Shown here: one piece after another, positions 8,459-22,675 of the stretch
How positions within the stretch are numbered: position 1 is the first letter of the stretch
Layout: the number at the start of each line of letters is the position of its first letter
Source: Pieris napi
Lineage: Eukaryota > Arthropoda > Insecta > Lepidoptera > Pieridae
Direction of reading: 5' to 3'
Length of the DNA stretch: 64,000 nt
NCBI RefSeq assembly: GCF_905475465.1
Contig: NC_062250.1
Span: 5,354,501 to 5,418,500 of the forward strand
The notes under the pieces: generated by a model
Databases searched by the model: none
Seen by the model: only the letters and a program-made list of their open reading frames with translations
What the model was told of the DNA's origin: nothing
Made by a program: the position numbers and the translations under genes

Positions 8459-11400
8459 GAAAGATGTGTTTTTTTAACACATATCAGGCATAGTCCTGAC
8501 AGCCTCAGTGCTGGTGCTCTTTTATGAGTATAACGGGCGCTGTCCCGAAAGATGTGTTTTTTTTAACACATATCAGGCGCAGTCCTGACAGCCTTAGTGC
8601 TGGTGCTCTTTTATGAGTATAACGGGCGCTGTCCCGAAAGATGTGTTTTTTTAACACATATCAGGCGCAGTCCTGACAGCCTTAGTGCTCTTTTACATTA
8701 CATAATATGTACACACATCAATCATAAAATTAAAACCGACTCTCAACGCTCTACGAGAAACATTCGGCGGTCGCGCGCCACGCCCGTTCCAATGCCGACG
8801 TAGACTATTGCTCTCGGTATATTTGTGGAGCGAAACCGTCGAGCGCACTGCCCCGGCCGGTTCACGTTGATGACAGCCTTAGTGCTGGTGCTCTTTTATG
8901 AGTATAACGGGCGATGTCCCAAATGATGTGTTTTTTTAACACATATCAGGCGCAGTCCTGACAGCCTTAGTGCTGATGCTCTTTTATGAGTATAACGGGC
9001 GCTGTCCCGAAAGATGTGTTTTTTTAACACATATCAGGCGCAGTCCTGACAGCCTTAGTGCTGGTGCTCTTTTATGAGTATAACGGGCGCTGTCCCGAAA
9101 GATGTGTTTTTTTAACACATATCAGGCGCAGTCCTGACAGCCTTAGTGCTCTTTTACATTACATAATATTTACCACATCAATCATAAAATTAAAACCGAC
9201 TCTCAACGCTCTACGAGAAACATTCGGCGGTCGCGCGCCGCGCCCGTTCCAATGCCGACGAAGACTATTGCTCTCGGTATATTTGTGGAGCGAAACCGTC
9301 GAGCGCACTGCGCCGGCCGGTTCACGTTGATGACAGCCTTAGTGCTGATGCTCTTTTATGAGTATAACGGGCGCTGTCCCGAAAGATGTGTTTTCTTAAC
9401 ACATACCAGGCATAGTCCTGACAGCCTTAGTGCTGATGCTCTTTTATGAGTATAACGGGCGCTGTCCCGAATGATGTGTTTTTTTAACACATATCAGGCA
9501 TAGTCCTGACAGCCTTAGTGCTGGTGCTCTTTTATGAGTATAACGGGTGCTGTCCCGAAAGATGTGTTTTTTTAACACATACCAGGCATAGTCCTGACAG
9601 CCTTAGTGCTGATGCTCTTTTATGAGTATAACGGGCGCTGTCCCGAATGATGTGTTTTTTTAACACATATCAGGCATAGTCCTGACAGCCTTAGTGCTGG
9701 TGCTCTTTTATGAGTATAATGGGTGCTGTCCCGAAAGATGTGTTTTTTTAACACATTTCAGGCGCAGTCCTGACAGCCTTAGTGCTGGTGCTCTTTTATG
9801 AGTATAACGGGCGCTGTCCCGAATGATGTGTTTTTTTAACACATATCAGGCATAGTCCTGACAGCCTTAGTGCTGGTGCTCTTTTATGAGTATAACGGGT
9901 GCTGTCCCGAAAGATGTGTTTTTTTAACACATATCAGGCGCAGTCCTGACAGCCTTAGTGCTGGTGCTCTTTTATGAGTATAACGGGCGCTGTCCCGAAA
10001 GATGTGTTTTTTTAACACATATCAGGCGCAGTCCTGACAGCCTTAGTGCTCTTTTACATTACATAATATTTACACATCAATCATAAAATTAAAACCGACT
10101 CTCAACGCTCTACGAGAAACATTCGGCGGTCGCGCGCCGCGCCCGTTCCAATGCCGACGAAGACTATTGCTCTCGGTATATTTGTGGAGCGAAACCGTCG
10201 AGCGCACTGCGCCGGCCGGTTCACGTTGATGACAGCCTTAGTGCTGGTGCTCTTTTATGAGTATAACGGGCGCTGTCCCGAATGATGTGTTTTTTGAACA
10301 CATTTCAGGCGCAGTCCTGACAGCCTTAGTGCTGGTGCTCTTTTATGAGTATAACGGGTGCTGTCCCGAAAGATGTGTTTTTTTAACACATATCAGGCAT
10401 AGTCCTGACAGCCTTAGTGCTGATGCTCTTTTATGAGTATAACGGGCGCTGTCCCGAAAGATGTGTTTTCTTAACACATACCAGGCATAGTCCTGACAGC
10501 CTTAGTGCTGATGCTCTTTTATGAGTATAACGGGCGCTGTCCCGAATGATGTGTTTTTTTAACACATATCAGGCATAGTCCTGACAGCCTTAGTGCTGGT
10601 GCTCTTTTATGAGTATAACGGGTGCTGTCCCGAAAGATGTGTTTTTTTAACACATACCAGGCATAGTCCTGACAGCCTTAGTGCTGATGCTCTTTTATGA
10701 GTATAACGGGCGCTGTCCCGAATGATGTGTTTTTTTAACACATATCAGGCATAGTCCTGACAGCCTTAGTGCTGGTGCTCTTTTATGAGTATAACGGGTG
10801 CTGTCCCGAAAGATGTGTTTTTTTAACACATTTCAGGCGCAGTCCTGACAGCCTTAGTGCTGCTGCTCTTTTATGAGTATAACGGGTGCTGTCCCGAAAG
10901 ATGTGTTTTTTTAACACATATCAGGCGCATTCTGACAGCCTTAGTGCTCTTTTACATTACATAATATGTACACACATCAATCATAAAATTAAAACCGACT
11001 CTCAACGCTCTACGAGAAACATTCGGCGGTCGCGCGCCACGCCCGTTCCAATGCCGACGTAGACTATTGCTCTCGGTATATTTGTGGAGCGAAACCGTCG
11101 AGCGCACTGCGCCGGCCGGTTCACGTTGATGACAGCCTTAGTGCTGGTGCTCTTTTATGAGTATAACGGACGCTGTCCCGAATGATGTGTTTTTTTAACA
11201 CATATCAGGCGCAGTCCTGACAGCCTTAGTGCTGGTGCTCTTTTATGAGTATAACGGGTGCTGTCCCGAAAGATGTGTTTTTTTAACACATATCAGGCGC
11301 AGTCCTGACAGCCTTAGTGCTCTTTTACATTACATAATATTTACACATCAATCATAAAATTAAAACCGACTCTCAATGCTCTACGAGAAACATTCGGCGG

Positions 11401-14400
11401 TCGCGCGCCGCGCCCGTTCCAATGCCGACGTAGACTATTGCTCTCGGTATATTTGTGGAGCGAAACCGTCGAGCGCACTGCGCCGGCCGGTTCACGTTGA
11501 TGACAGCCTTAGTGCTGGTGCTCTTTTATGAGTATAACGGGCGCTGTCCCGAATGATGTGTTTTTTTTAACACATTTCAGGCGCAGTCCTGACAGCCTTA
11601 GTGCTGGTGCTCTTTTATGAGTATAACGGGTGCTGTCCCGAAAGATGTGTTTTTTTAACACATATCAGGCGCAGTCCTGACAGCCTTAGTGCTGGTGCTC
11701 TTTTATGAGTATAACGGGCGCTGTCCCGAAAGATGTGTTTTTTAACACATATCAGGCATAGTCCTGACAGCCTTAGTGCTGGTGCTCTTTTATGAGTATA
11801 ACGGGTGCTGTCCCGAAAGATGTGTTTTTTTAACACATATCAGGCGCAGTCCTGACAGCCTTAGTGCTCTTTTACATTACATAATATTTACACATCAATC
11901 ATAAAATTAAAACCGACTCTCAATGCTCTACGAGAAACATTCGGCGGTCGCGCGCCGCGCCCGTTCCAATGCCGACGTAGACTATTGCTCTCGGTATATT
12001 TGTGGAGCGAAACCGTCGAGCGCACTGCGCCGGCCGGTTCACGTTGATGACAGCCTTAGTGCTGGTGCTCTTTTATGAGTATAACGGGCGCTGTCCCGAA
12101 TGATGTGTTTTTTTTAACACATTTCAGGCGCAGTCCTGACAGCCTTAGTGCTGGTGCTCTTTTATGAGTATAACGGGCGCTGTCCCGAATGATGTGTTTT
12201 TTTAACACATATCAGGCGCAGTCCTGACAGCCTTAGTGCTGGTGCTCTTTTATGAGTATAACGGGCGCTGTCCCGAAAGATGTGTTTTTTAACACATATC
12301 AGGCATAGTCCTGACAGCCTTAGTGCTGGTGCTCTTTTATGAGTATAACGGGCGCTGTCCCGAAAGATGTGTTTTTTTAACACATTTCAGGCGCAGTCCT
12401 GACAGCCTTAGTGCTGGTGCTCTTTTATGAGTACAACGGGCGCTGTCCCGAAAGATGTGTTTTCTTAACACATATCAGGCATAGTCCTGACAGCCTTAGT
12501 GCTGGTGCTCTTTTATGAGTATAACGGGTGCTGTCCCGAAAGATGTGTTTTTTTAACACATATCAGGCATAGTCCTGACAGCCTTAGTGCTGATGCTCTT
12601 TTATGAGTATAACGGGCGCTGTCCCGAAAGATGTGTTTTCTTAACACATACCAGGCATAGTCCTGACAGCCTTAGTGCTGATGCTCATTTATGAGTATAA
12701 CGGGCGCTGTCCCGAATGATGTGTTTTTTTAACACATATCAGGCATAGTCCTGACAGCCTTAGTACTGGTGCTCTTTTATGAGTATAACGGGCGCTGTCC
12801 CGAAAGATGTGTTTTTTTAATACATATCAGGCATAGTCCTGACAGCCTTAGTGCTCTTTTACATTACGTAATATTTACACATCAATCATAAAATTAAAAC
12901 CGACTCTCAACGCTCTACGAGAAACATTCGGCGGTCGCGCGCCACGCCCGTTCCAATGCCGACGTAGACTATTGCTCTCGGTATATTTGTGGAGCGAAAC
13001 CGTCGAGCGCACTGCGCCGGCAGGTTCACGTTGATGACAGCCATAGTGCTGGTGCTCTTTTATGAGTATAACGGGCGCTGTCCCGAATGATGTGTTTTTT
13101 TTAACACATTTCAGGCGCAGTCCTGACAGCCTTAGTGCTGGTGCTCTTTTATGAGTATAACGGGTGCTGTCCCGAAAGATGTGTTTTTTTAACACATATC
13201 AGGCATAGTCCTGACAGCCTTAGTGCTGATGCTCTTTTATGAGTATAACGGGCGCTGTCCCGAAAGATGTGTTTTCTTAACACATACCAGGCATAGTCCT
13301 GACAGCCTTAGTGCTGATGCTCATTTATGAGTATAACGGGCGCTGTCCCGAATGATGTGTTTTTTTAACACATATCAGGCATAGTCCTGACAGCCTTAGT
13401 GCTGGTGCTCTTTTATGAGTATAACGGGCGCTGTCCCGAAAGATGTGTTTTTTTAATACATATCAGGCATAGTCCTGACAGCCTTAGTGCTCTTTTACAT
13501 TACGTAATATTTACACATCAATCATAAAATTAAAACCGACTCTCAACGCTCTACGAGAAACATTCGGCGGTCGCGCGCCACGCCCGTTCCAATGCCGACG
13601 TAGACTATTGCTCTCGGTATATTTGTGGAGCGAAACCGTCGAGCGCACTGCGCCGGCAGGTTCACGTTGATGACAGCCTTAGTGCTGGTGCTCTTTTATG
13701 AGTATAACGGGCGCTGTCCCGAATGATGTGTTTTTTTTAACACATTTCAGGCGCAGTCCTGACAGCCTTAGTGCTGGTGCTCTTTTATGAGTATAACGGG
13801 TGCTGTCCCGAAAGATGTGTTTTTTTAACACATATCAGGCATAGTCCTGACAGCCTTAGTGCTGATGCTCTTTTATGAGTATAACGGGCGCTGTCCCGAA
13901 AGATGTGTTTTCTTAACACATACCAGGCATAGTCCTGACAGCCTTAGTGCTGATGCTCATTTATGAGTATAACGGGCGCTGTCCCGAATGATGTGTTTTT
14001 TTAACACATATCAGGCATAGTCCTGACAGCCTTAGTGCTGGTGCTCTTTTATGAGTATAACGGGTGCTGTCCCGAAAGATGTGTTTTTTTAACACATATC
14101 AGGCGCAGTCCTGACAGCCTTAGTGCTGGTGCTCTTTTATGAGTATAACGGGCGCTGTCCCGAAAGATGTGTTTTTTTAACACATATCAGGCGCAGTCCT
14201 GACAGCCTTAGTGCTCTTTTACATTACATAATATTTACACATCAATCATAAAATTAAAACCGACTCTCAACGCTCTACGAGAAACATTCGGCGGTCGCGC
14301 GCCGCGCCCGTTCCAATGCCGACGAAGACTATTGCTCTCGGTATATTTGTGGAGCGAAACCGTCGAGCGCACTGCGCCGGCCGGTTCACGTTGATGACAG

Positions 14401-17400
14401 CCTTAGTGCTGGTGCTCTTTTATGAGTATAACGGGCGCTGTCCCGAATGATGTGTTTTTTTAACACATATCAGGCATAGTCCTGACAGCCTTAGTGCTGG
14501 TGCTCTTTTATGAGTATAACGGGTGCTGTCCCGAAAGATGTGTTTTTTTAACACATACCAGGCATAGTCCTGACAGCCTTAGTGCTGATGCTCTTTTATG
14601 AGTATAACGGGCGCTGTCCCGAATGATGTGTTTTCTTAACACATATCAGGCATAGTCCTGACAGCCTTAGTGCTGGTGCTCTTTTATGAGTATAACGGGC
14701 GCTGTCCCGAATGATGTGTTTTCTTAACACATATCAGGCATAGTCCTGACAGCCTTAGTGCTGGTGCTCTTTTATGAGTATAACGGGTGCTGTCCCGAAA
14801 GATGTGTTTTTTTAACACATTTCAGGCGCAGTCCTGACAGCCTTAGTGCTGGTGCTCTTTTATGAGTATAACGGGTGCTGTCCCGAAAGATGTGTTTTTT
14901 TAACACATATCAGGCGCATTCTGACAGCCTTAGTGCTCTTTTACATTACATAATATTTACACATCAATCATAAAATTAAAACCGACTCTCAACGCTCTAC
15001 GAGAAACATTCGGCGGTCGCGCGCCACGCCCGTTCCAATGCCGACGTAGACTATTGCTCTCGGTATATTTGTGGAGCGAAACCGTCGAGCGCACTGCGCC
15101 GGCAGGTTCACGTTGATGACAGCCTTAGTGCTGGTGCTCTTTTATGAGTATAACGGGCGCTGTCCCGAATGATGTGTTTTTTTTAACACATTTCAGGCGC
15201 AGTCCTGACAGCCTTAGTGCTGGTGCTCTTTTATGAGTATAACGGGTGCTGTCCCGAAAGATGTGTTTTTTTAACACATATCAGGCATAGTCCTGACAGC
15301 CTTAGTGCTGATGCTCTTTTATGAGTATAACGGGCGCTGTCCCGAAAGATGTGTTTTCTTAACACATACCAGGCATAGTCCTGACAGCCTTAGTGCTGAT
15401 GCTCATTTATGAGTATAACGGGCGCTGTCCCGAATGATGTGTTTTCTTAACACATATCAGGCATAGTCCTGACAGCCTTAGTGCTGGTGCTCTTTTATGA
15501 GTATAACGGGCGCTGTCCCGAATGATGTGTTTTCTTAACACATATCAGGCATAGTCCTGACAGCCTTAGTGCTGGTGCTCTTTTATGAGTATAACGGGTG
15601 CTGTCCCAAAAGATGTGTTTTTTTAACACATTTCAGGCGCAGTCCTGACAGCCTTAGTGCTGGTGCTCTTTTATGAGTATAACGGGTGCTGTCCCGAAAT
15701 ATGTGTTTTTTTAACACATATCAGGCGCATTCTGACAGCCTTAGTGCTCTTTTACATTACATAATATTTACACATCAATCATAAAATTAAAACCGACTCT
15801 CAACGCTCTACGAGAAACATTCGGCGGTCGCGCGCCACGCCCGTTCCAATGCCGACGTAGACTATTGCTCTCGGTATATTTGTGGAGCGAAACCGTCGAG
15901 CGCACTGTGCCGGCAGGTTCACGTTGATGACAGCCTTAGTGCTGGTGCTCTTTTATGAGTATAACGGGCGCTGTCCCGAATGATGTGTTTTTTTTAACAC
16001 ATTTCAGGCGCAGTCCTGACAGCCTTAGTGCTGGTGCTCTTTTATGAGTATAACGGGTGCTGTCCCGAAAGATGTGTTTTTTTAACACATATCAGGCATA
16101 GTCCTGACAGCCTTAGTGCTGATGCTCTTTTATGAGTATAACGGGCGCTGTCCCGAAAGATGTGTTTTCTTAACACATACCAGGCATAGTCCTGACAGCC
16201 TTAGTGCTGATGCTCATTTATGAGTATAACGGGCGCTGTCCCGAATGATGTGTTTTTTTAACACATATCAGGCATAGTCCTGACAGCCTTAGTGCTGGTG
16301 CTCTTTTATGAGTATAACGGGCGCTGTCCCGAAAGATGTGTTTTTTTAATACATATCAGGCATAGTCCTGACAGCCTTAGTGCTCTTTTACATTACGTAA
16401 TATTTACACATCAATCATAAAATTAAAACCGACTCTCAACGCTCTACGAGAAACATTCGGCGGTCGCGCGCCACGCCCGTTCCAATGCCGACGTAGACTA
16501 TTGCTCTCGGTATATTTGTGGAGCGAAACCGTCGAGCGCACTGCGCCGGCAGGTTCACGTTGATGACAGCCTTAGTGCTGGTGCTCTTTTATGAGTATAA
16601 CGGGCGCTGTCCCGAATGATGTGTTTTTTTTAACACATTTCAGGCGCAGTCCTGACAGCCTTAGTGCTGGTGCTCTTTTATGAGTATAACGGGTGCTGTC
16701 CCGAAAGATGTGTTTTTTTAACACATATCAGGCATAGTCCTGACAGCCTTAGTGCTGATGCTCTTTTATGAGTATAACGGGCGCTGTCCCGAAAGATGTG
16801 TTTTCTTAACACATACCAGGCATAGTCCTGACAGCCTTAGTGCTGATGCTCATTTATGAGTATAACGGGCGCTGTCCCGAATGATGTGTTTTTTTAACAC
16901 ATATCAGGCATAGTCCTGACAGCCTTAGTGCTGGTGCTCTTTTATGAGTATAACGGGTGCTGTCCCGAAAGATGTGTTTTTTTAACACATATCAGGCGCA
17001 GTCCTGACAGCCTTAGTGCTGGTGCTCTTTTATGAGTATAACGGGCGCTGTCCCGAAAGATGTGTTTTTTTAACACATATCAGGCGCAGTCCTGACAGCC
17101 TTAGTGCTGGTGCTCTTTTATGAGTATAACGGGCGCTGTCCCGAATGATGTGTTTTCTTAACACATATCAGGCATAGTCCTGACAGCCTTAGTGCTGGTG
17201 CTCTTTTATGAGTATAACGGGTGCTGTCCCGAAAGATGTGTTTTTTTAACACATTTCAGGCGCAGTCCTGACAGCCTTAGTGCTGGTGCTCTTTTATGAG
17301 TATAACGGGTGCTGTCCCGAAAGATGTGTTTTTTTAACACATATCAGGCGCATTCTGACAGCCTTAGTGCTCTTTTACATTACATAATATTTACACATCA

Positions 17401-20400
17401 ATCATAAAATTAAAACCGACTCTCAACGCTCTACGAGAAACATTCGGCGGTCGCGCGCCACGCCCGTTCCAATGCCGACGTAGACTATTGCTCTCGGTAT
17501 ATTTGTGGAGCGAAACCGTCGAGCGCACTGCGCCGGCAGGTTCACGTTGATGACAGCCTTAGTGCTGGTGCTCTTTTATGAGTATAACGGGCGCTGTCCC
17601 GAATGATGTGTTTTTTTAACACATATCAGGCATAGTCCTGACAGCCTTAGTGCTGGTGCTCTTTTATGAGTATAACGGGTGCTGTCCCGAAAGATGTGTT
17701 TTTTTAACACATATCAGGCATAGTCCTGACAGCCTTAGTGCTGATGCTCTTTTCTGAGTATAACGGGCGCTGTCCCGAAAGATGTGTTTTCTTAACACAT
17801 ACCAGGCATAGTCCTGACAGCCTTAGTGCTGATGCTCATTTATGAGTATAACGGGCGCTGTCCCGAATGATGTGTTTTTTTAACACATATCAGGCATAGT
17901 CCTGACAGCCTTAGTACTGGTGCTCTTTTATGAGTATAACGGGCGCTGTCCCGAAAGATGTGTTTTTTTAATACATATCAGGCATAGTCCTGACAGCCTT
18001 AGTGCTCTTTTACATTACGTAATATTTACACATCAATCATAAAATTAAAACCGACTCTCAACGCTCTACGAGAAACATTCGGCGGTCGCGCGCCACGCCC
18101 GTTCCAATGCCGACGTAGACTATTGCTCTCGGTATATTTGTGGAGCGAAACCGTCGAGCGCACTGCGCCGGCAGGTTCACGTTGATGACAGCCTTAGTGC
18201 TGGTGCTCTTTTATGAGTATAACGGGCGCTGTCCCGAATGATGTGTTTTTTTTAACACATTTCAGGCGCAGTCCTGACAGCCTTAGTGCTGGTGCTCTTT
18301 TATGAGTATAACGGGTGCTGTCCCGAAAGATGTGTTTTTTTAACACATATCAGGCATAGTCCTGACAGCCTTAGTGCTGATGCTCTTTTATGAGTATAAC
18401 GGGCGCTGTCCCGAAAGATGTGTTTTCTTAACACATACCAGGCATAGTCCTGACAGCCTTAGTGCTGATGCTCATTTATGAGTATAACGGGCGCTGTCCC
18501 GAATGATGTGTTTTTTTAACACATATCAGGCATAGTCCTGACAGCCTTAGTGCTGGTGCTCTTTTATGAGTATAACGGGTGCTGTCCCGAAAGATGTGTT
18601 TTTTTAACACATATCAGGCGCAGTCCTGACAGCCTTAGTGCTCTTTTACATTACATAATATTTACACATCAATCATAAAATTAAAACCGACTCTCAACGC
18701 TCTACGAGAAACATTCGGCGGTCGCGCGCCACGCCCGTTCCAATGCCGACGTAGACTATTGCTCTCGGTATATTTGTGGAGCGAAACCGTCGAGCGCACT
18801 GCGCCGGCAGGTTCACGTTGATGACAGCCTTAGTGCTGGTGCTCTTTTATGAGTATAACGGGCGCTGTCCCGAATGATGTGTTTTTTTTAACACATTTCA
18901 GGCGCAGTCCTGACAGCCTTAGTGCTGGTGCTCTTTTATGAGTATAACGGGTGCTGTCCCGAAAGATGTGTTTTTTTAACACATATCAGGCATAGTCCTG
19001 ACAGCCTTAGTGCTGATGCTCTTTTATGAGTATAACGGGCGCTGTCCCGAAAGATGTGTTTTCTTAACACATACCAGGCATAGTCCTGACAGCCTTAGTG
19101 CTGATGCTCATTTATGAGTATAACGGGCGCTGTCCCGAATGATGTGTTTTTTTAACACATATCAGGCATAGTCCTGACAGCCTTAGTGCTGGTGCTCTTT
19201 TATGAGTATAACGGGTGCTGTCCCGAAAGATGTGTTTTTTTAACACATATCAGGCGCAGTCCTGACAGCCTTAGTGCTGGTGCTCTTTTATGAGTATAAC
19301 GGGCGCTGTCCCGAAAGATGTGTTTTTTTAACACATATCAGGCGCAGTCCTGACAGCCTTAGTGCTGGTGCTCTTTTATGAGTATAACGGGCGCTGTCCC
19401 GAATGATGTGTTTTCTTAACACATATCAGGCATAGTCCTGACAGCCTTAGTGCTGGTGCTCTTTTATGAGTATAACGGGTGCTGTCCCGAAAGATGTGTT
19501 TTTTTAACACATTTCAGGCGCAGTCCTGACAGCCTTAGTGCTGGTGCTCTTTTATGAGTATAACGGGTGCTGTCCCGAAAGATGTGTTTTTTTAACACAT
19601 ATCAGGCGCATTCTGACAGCCTTAGTGCTCTTTTACATTACATAATATTTACACATCAATCATAAAATTAAAACCGACTCTCAACGCTCTACGAGAAACA
19701 TTCGGCGGTCGCGCGCCACGCCCGTTCCAATGCCGACGTAGACTATTGCTCTCGGTATATTTGTGGAGCGAAACCGTCGAGCGCACTGCGCCGGCAGGTT
19801 CACGTTGATGACAGCCTTAGTGCTGGTGCTCTTTTATGAGTATAACGGGCGCTGTCCCGAATGATGTGTTTTTTTAACACATATCAGGCATAGTCCTGAC
19901 AGCCTTAGTGCTGGTGCTCTTTTATGAGTATAACGGGTGCTGTCCCGAAAGATGTGTTTTTTTAACACATATCAGGCATAGTCCTGACAGCCTTAGTGCT
20001 GATGCTCTTTTCTGAGTATAACGGGCGCTGTCCCGAATGATGTGTTTTTTTAACACATATCAGGCATAGTCCTGACAGCCTTAGTACTGGTGCTCTTTTA
20101 TGAGTATAACGGGCGCTGTCCCGAAAGATGTGTTTTTTTAATACATATCAGGCATAGTCCTGACAGCCTTAGTGCTCTTTTACATTACGTAATATTTACA
20201 CATCAATCATAAAATTAAAACCGACTCTCAACGCTCTACGAGAAACATTCGGCGGTCGCGCGCCACGCCCGTTCCAATGCCGACGTAGACTATTGCTCTC
20301 GGTATATTTGTGGAGCGAAACCGTCGAGCGCACTGCGCCGGCAGGTTCACGTTGATGACAGCCTTAGTGCTGGTGCTCTTTTATGAGTATAACGGGCGCT

Positions 20401-21808
20401 GTCCCGAATGATGTGTTTTTTTTAACACATTTCAGGCGCAGTCCTGACAGCCTTAGTGCTGGTGGTCTTTTATGAGTATAACGGGTGCTGTCCCGAAAGA
20501 TGTGTTTTTTTAACACATATCAGGCATAGTCCTGACAGCCTTAGTGCTGATGCTCTTTTATGAGTATAACGGGCGCTGTCCCGAAAGATGTGTTTTCTTA
20601 ACACATACCAGGCATAGTCCTGACAGCCTTAGTGCTGATGCTCATTTATGAGTATAACGGGCGCTGTCCCGAATGATGTGTTTTTTTAACACATATCAGG
20701 CATAGTCCTGACAGCCTTAGTGCTGGTGCTCTTTTATGAGTATAACGGGTGCTGTCCCGAAAGATGTGTTTTTTTAACACATATCAGGCGCAGTCCTGAC
20801 AGCCTTAGTGCTCTTTTACATTACATAATATTTACACATCAATCATAAAATTAAAACCGACTCTCAACGCTCTACGAGAAACATTCGGCGGTCGCGCGCC
20901 GCGCCCGTTCCAATGCCGACGAAGACTATTGCTCTCGGTATATTTGTGGAGCGAAACCGTCGAGCGCACTGCGCCGGCCGGTTCACGTTGATGACAGCCT
21001 TAGTGCTGGTGCTCTTTTATGAGTATAACGGGCGCTGTCCCGAATGATGTGTTTTTTTAACACATATCAGGCATAGTCCTGACAGCCTTAGTGCTGGTGC
21101 TCTTTTATGAGTATAACGGGTGCTGTCCCGAAAGATGTGTTTTTTTAACACATACCAGGCATAGTCCTGACAGCCTTAGTGCTGATGCTCTTTTATGAGT
21201 ATAACGGGCGCTGTCCCGAATGATGTGTTTTCTTAACACATATCAGGCATAGTCCTGACAGCCTTAGTGCTGGTGCTCTTTTATGAGTATAACGGGCGCT
21301 GTCCCGAATGATGTGTTTTCTTAACACATATCAGGCATAGTCCTGACAGCCTTAGTGCTGGTGCTCTTTTATGAGTATAACGGGTGCTGTCCCGAAAGAT
21401 GTGTTTTTTTAACACATTTCAGGCGCAGTCCTGACAGCCTTAGTGCTGGTGCTCTTTTATGAGTATAACGGGTGCTGTCCCGAAAGATGTGTTTTTTTAA
21501 CACATATCAGGCGCATTCTGACAGCCTTAGTGCTCTTTTACATTACATAATATTTACACATCAATCATAAAATTAAAACCGACTCTCAACGCTCTACGAG
21601 AAACATTCGGCGGTCGCGCGCCGCGCCCGTTCCAATGCCGACGTAGACTATTGCTCTCGGTATATTTGTGGAGCGAAACCGTCGAGCGCACTGCGCCGGC
21701 CGGTTCACGTTGATGACAGCCTTAGTGCTGGTGCTCTTTTATGAGTATAACGGGCGCTGTCCCGAAAGATGTGTTTTTTAACACATATCAGGCTTAGTCC
21801 TGACAGCC
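8459..21808. repeat. 88-bp satellite array, right block
   Basis: 13.3 kb of the same monomer as 1-4350, roughly 110 copies, all in one orientation. Frequent variants are 'gctgatgctcatttatgagt' in place of 'ctcttttatgagt', 'tttttttaatacatatcagg', and the shortened junction 'tcaggcgcattctgacagcc'. Larger blocks recur: 16384-18006 and 18643-20177 share rare changes such as 'ttttctgag' (17750, 20008) and 'ttagtactgg' (17911, 20081). Small ORFs such as 11615-11836 and 12162-12383 on the minus strand are repeat artefacts encoding a repeated KKHIFRDS(A/T)RYTHKRA. Confidence 0.97.
8690..21720. repeat. CpG-rich accessory segments of the satellite, right block (19 copies)
   Basis: Copies start ('cttttac') near 8690, 9151, 10051, 10949, 11322, 11869, 12855, 13492, 14215, 14938, 15749, 16384, 17372, 18006, 18643, 19630, 20177, 20813 and 21535. 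Successive distances are close to 196 + 88n bp with n from 2 to 9. Sub-types can be told apart by 'cattacgtaatattt' (12855, 13492, 16384, 18006, 20177) versus 'cattacataatattt', by cgccacgccc versus cgccgcgccc, and by ccggcaggttc versus ccggccggttc. Confidence 0.93.
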
Positions 21809-22040
21809 TTAGTGCTTATTTACATTACATATTAATGTACACATCAATCTTAAAATGAAAACTGGCTGTCAACGCTCTACGAGAAACATTAATGCGCTCA
21901 GTTACTCTAACGACCGACGACGGCCTCCGGTGCGCCCGCGCGCACGCTGTACTAGAAACCCGACCGGTGCTGTGTGTATGGTGTTGTCACGTTCTACTTC
22001 AGTAAACCGACTAAATTCTTCTATACAGACTTCGTATTGA
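21809..22040. repeat. Diverged right edge of the satellite joined to an interspersed element
   Basis: The last unit begins like an accessory segment ('gtgcttatttacattacata', then 'caacgctctacgagaaacat') but after ~21891 runs into different sequence ('aatgcgctcagttactctaa', 'gtgcgcccgcgcgcacgc') ending 'gttgtcacgttctacttcag' and 'taaaccgac'. A similar end, 'gttgtcacgttaaactatcg' then 'tcagtaaaccgac', lies near 49053-49084. Bases 21855-22040 form a short open frame that I do not consider a gene. Confidence 0.6.
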
Positions 22041-22675
22041 ATATATCAAAAATGACTATGAAAGAGTAATGTCCCTTTCAAAAACAGTGTTTGCCCAGTC
22101 ATGTATGAACACGACAAAACCAACACGGCTTGAAACTCTCAATAGTCATATTTTTTTTCATTTTTATGACAAGCCCAAAGGCTTTCCGATAGGAAATGAC
22201 CACGGACTTTGAGTACGAATTTTAGTTTTATATTGGAGGTTTTGTTTAATTTCAGTTAAATTAGCTAACCGCTGCTGATTTCTTTAAGTATAAATCATAT
22301 TTATTAGTGTGACCAAATATAAAATTTGCTTTTATACTTAAATGCAAATCACATATAACAATAATTCTAAGCAATATTTTAACAAATCGCTTTTCTCAAA
22401 GTCCCTCACCCCAAAAGGCACCACTCCATTACATTCCATTTACAATTCACACTTTGTTGAAAGCGCATTTTATGAGAGGTCCTACCATTATTCTCTTATA
22501 TTTATTTGAATAAAAGTCAGTCATATTTTGGCTGCTTGGTTGAATTGTTTAAATATAATAACCAACTGTTCTTATACTTTAACTTTTATAGGTTTCGTAA
22601 CTTATGTTACCTGGAAGTACTACGTTCGATTCCCGGTGCTTTACACTACATATTGGTAAGACTTTTTATTAAATT
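22041..22675. other. AT-rich DNA, no feature recognised
   Basis: No ORF with a recognisable domain. A lone B-box-like 'gttcgattcccggtg' at ~22626 may be the rest of a tRNA-derived SINE head. Confidence 0.5.

Noticed and set aside
1..21808. CRISPR-like array (repeats with regular spacing)
   Set aside because: The monomers are contiguous, with no unique spacers, and the context is eukaryotic.
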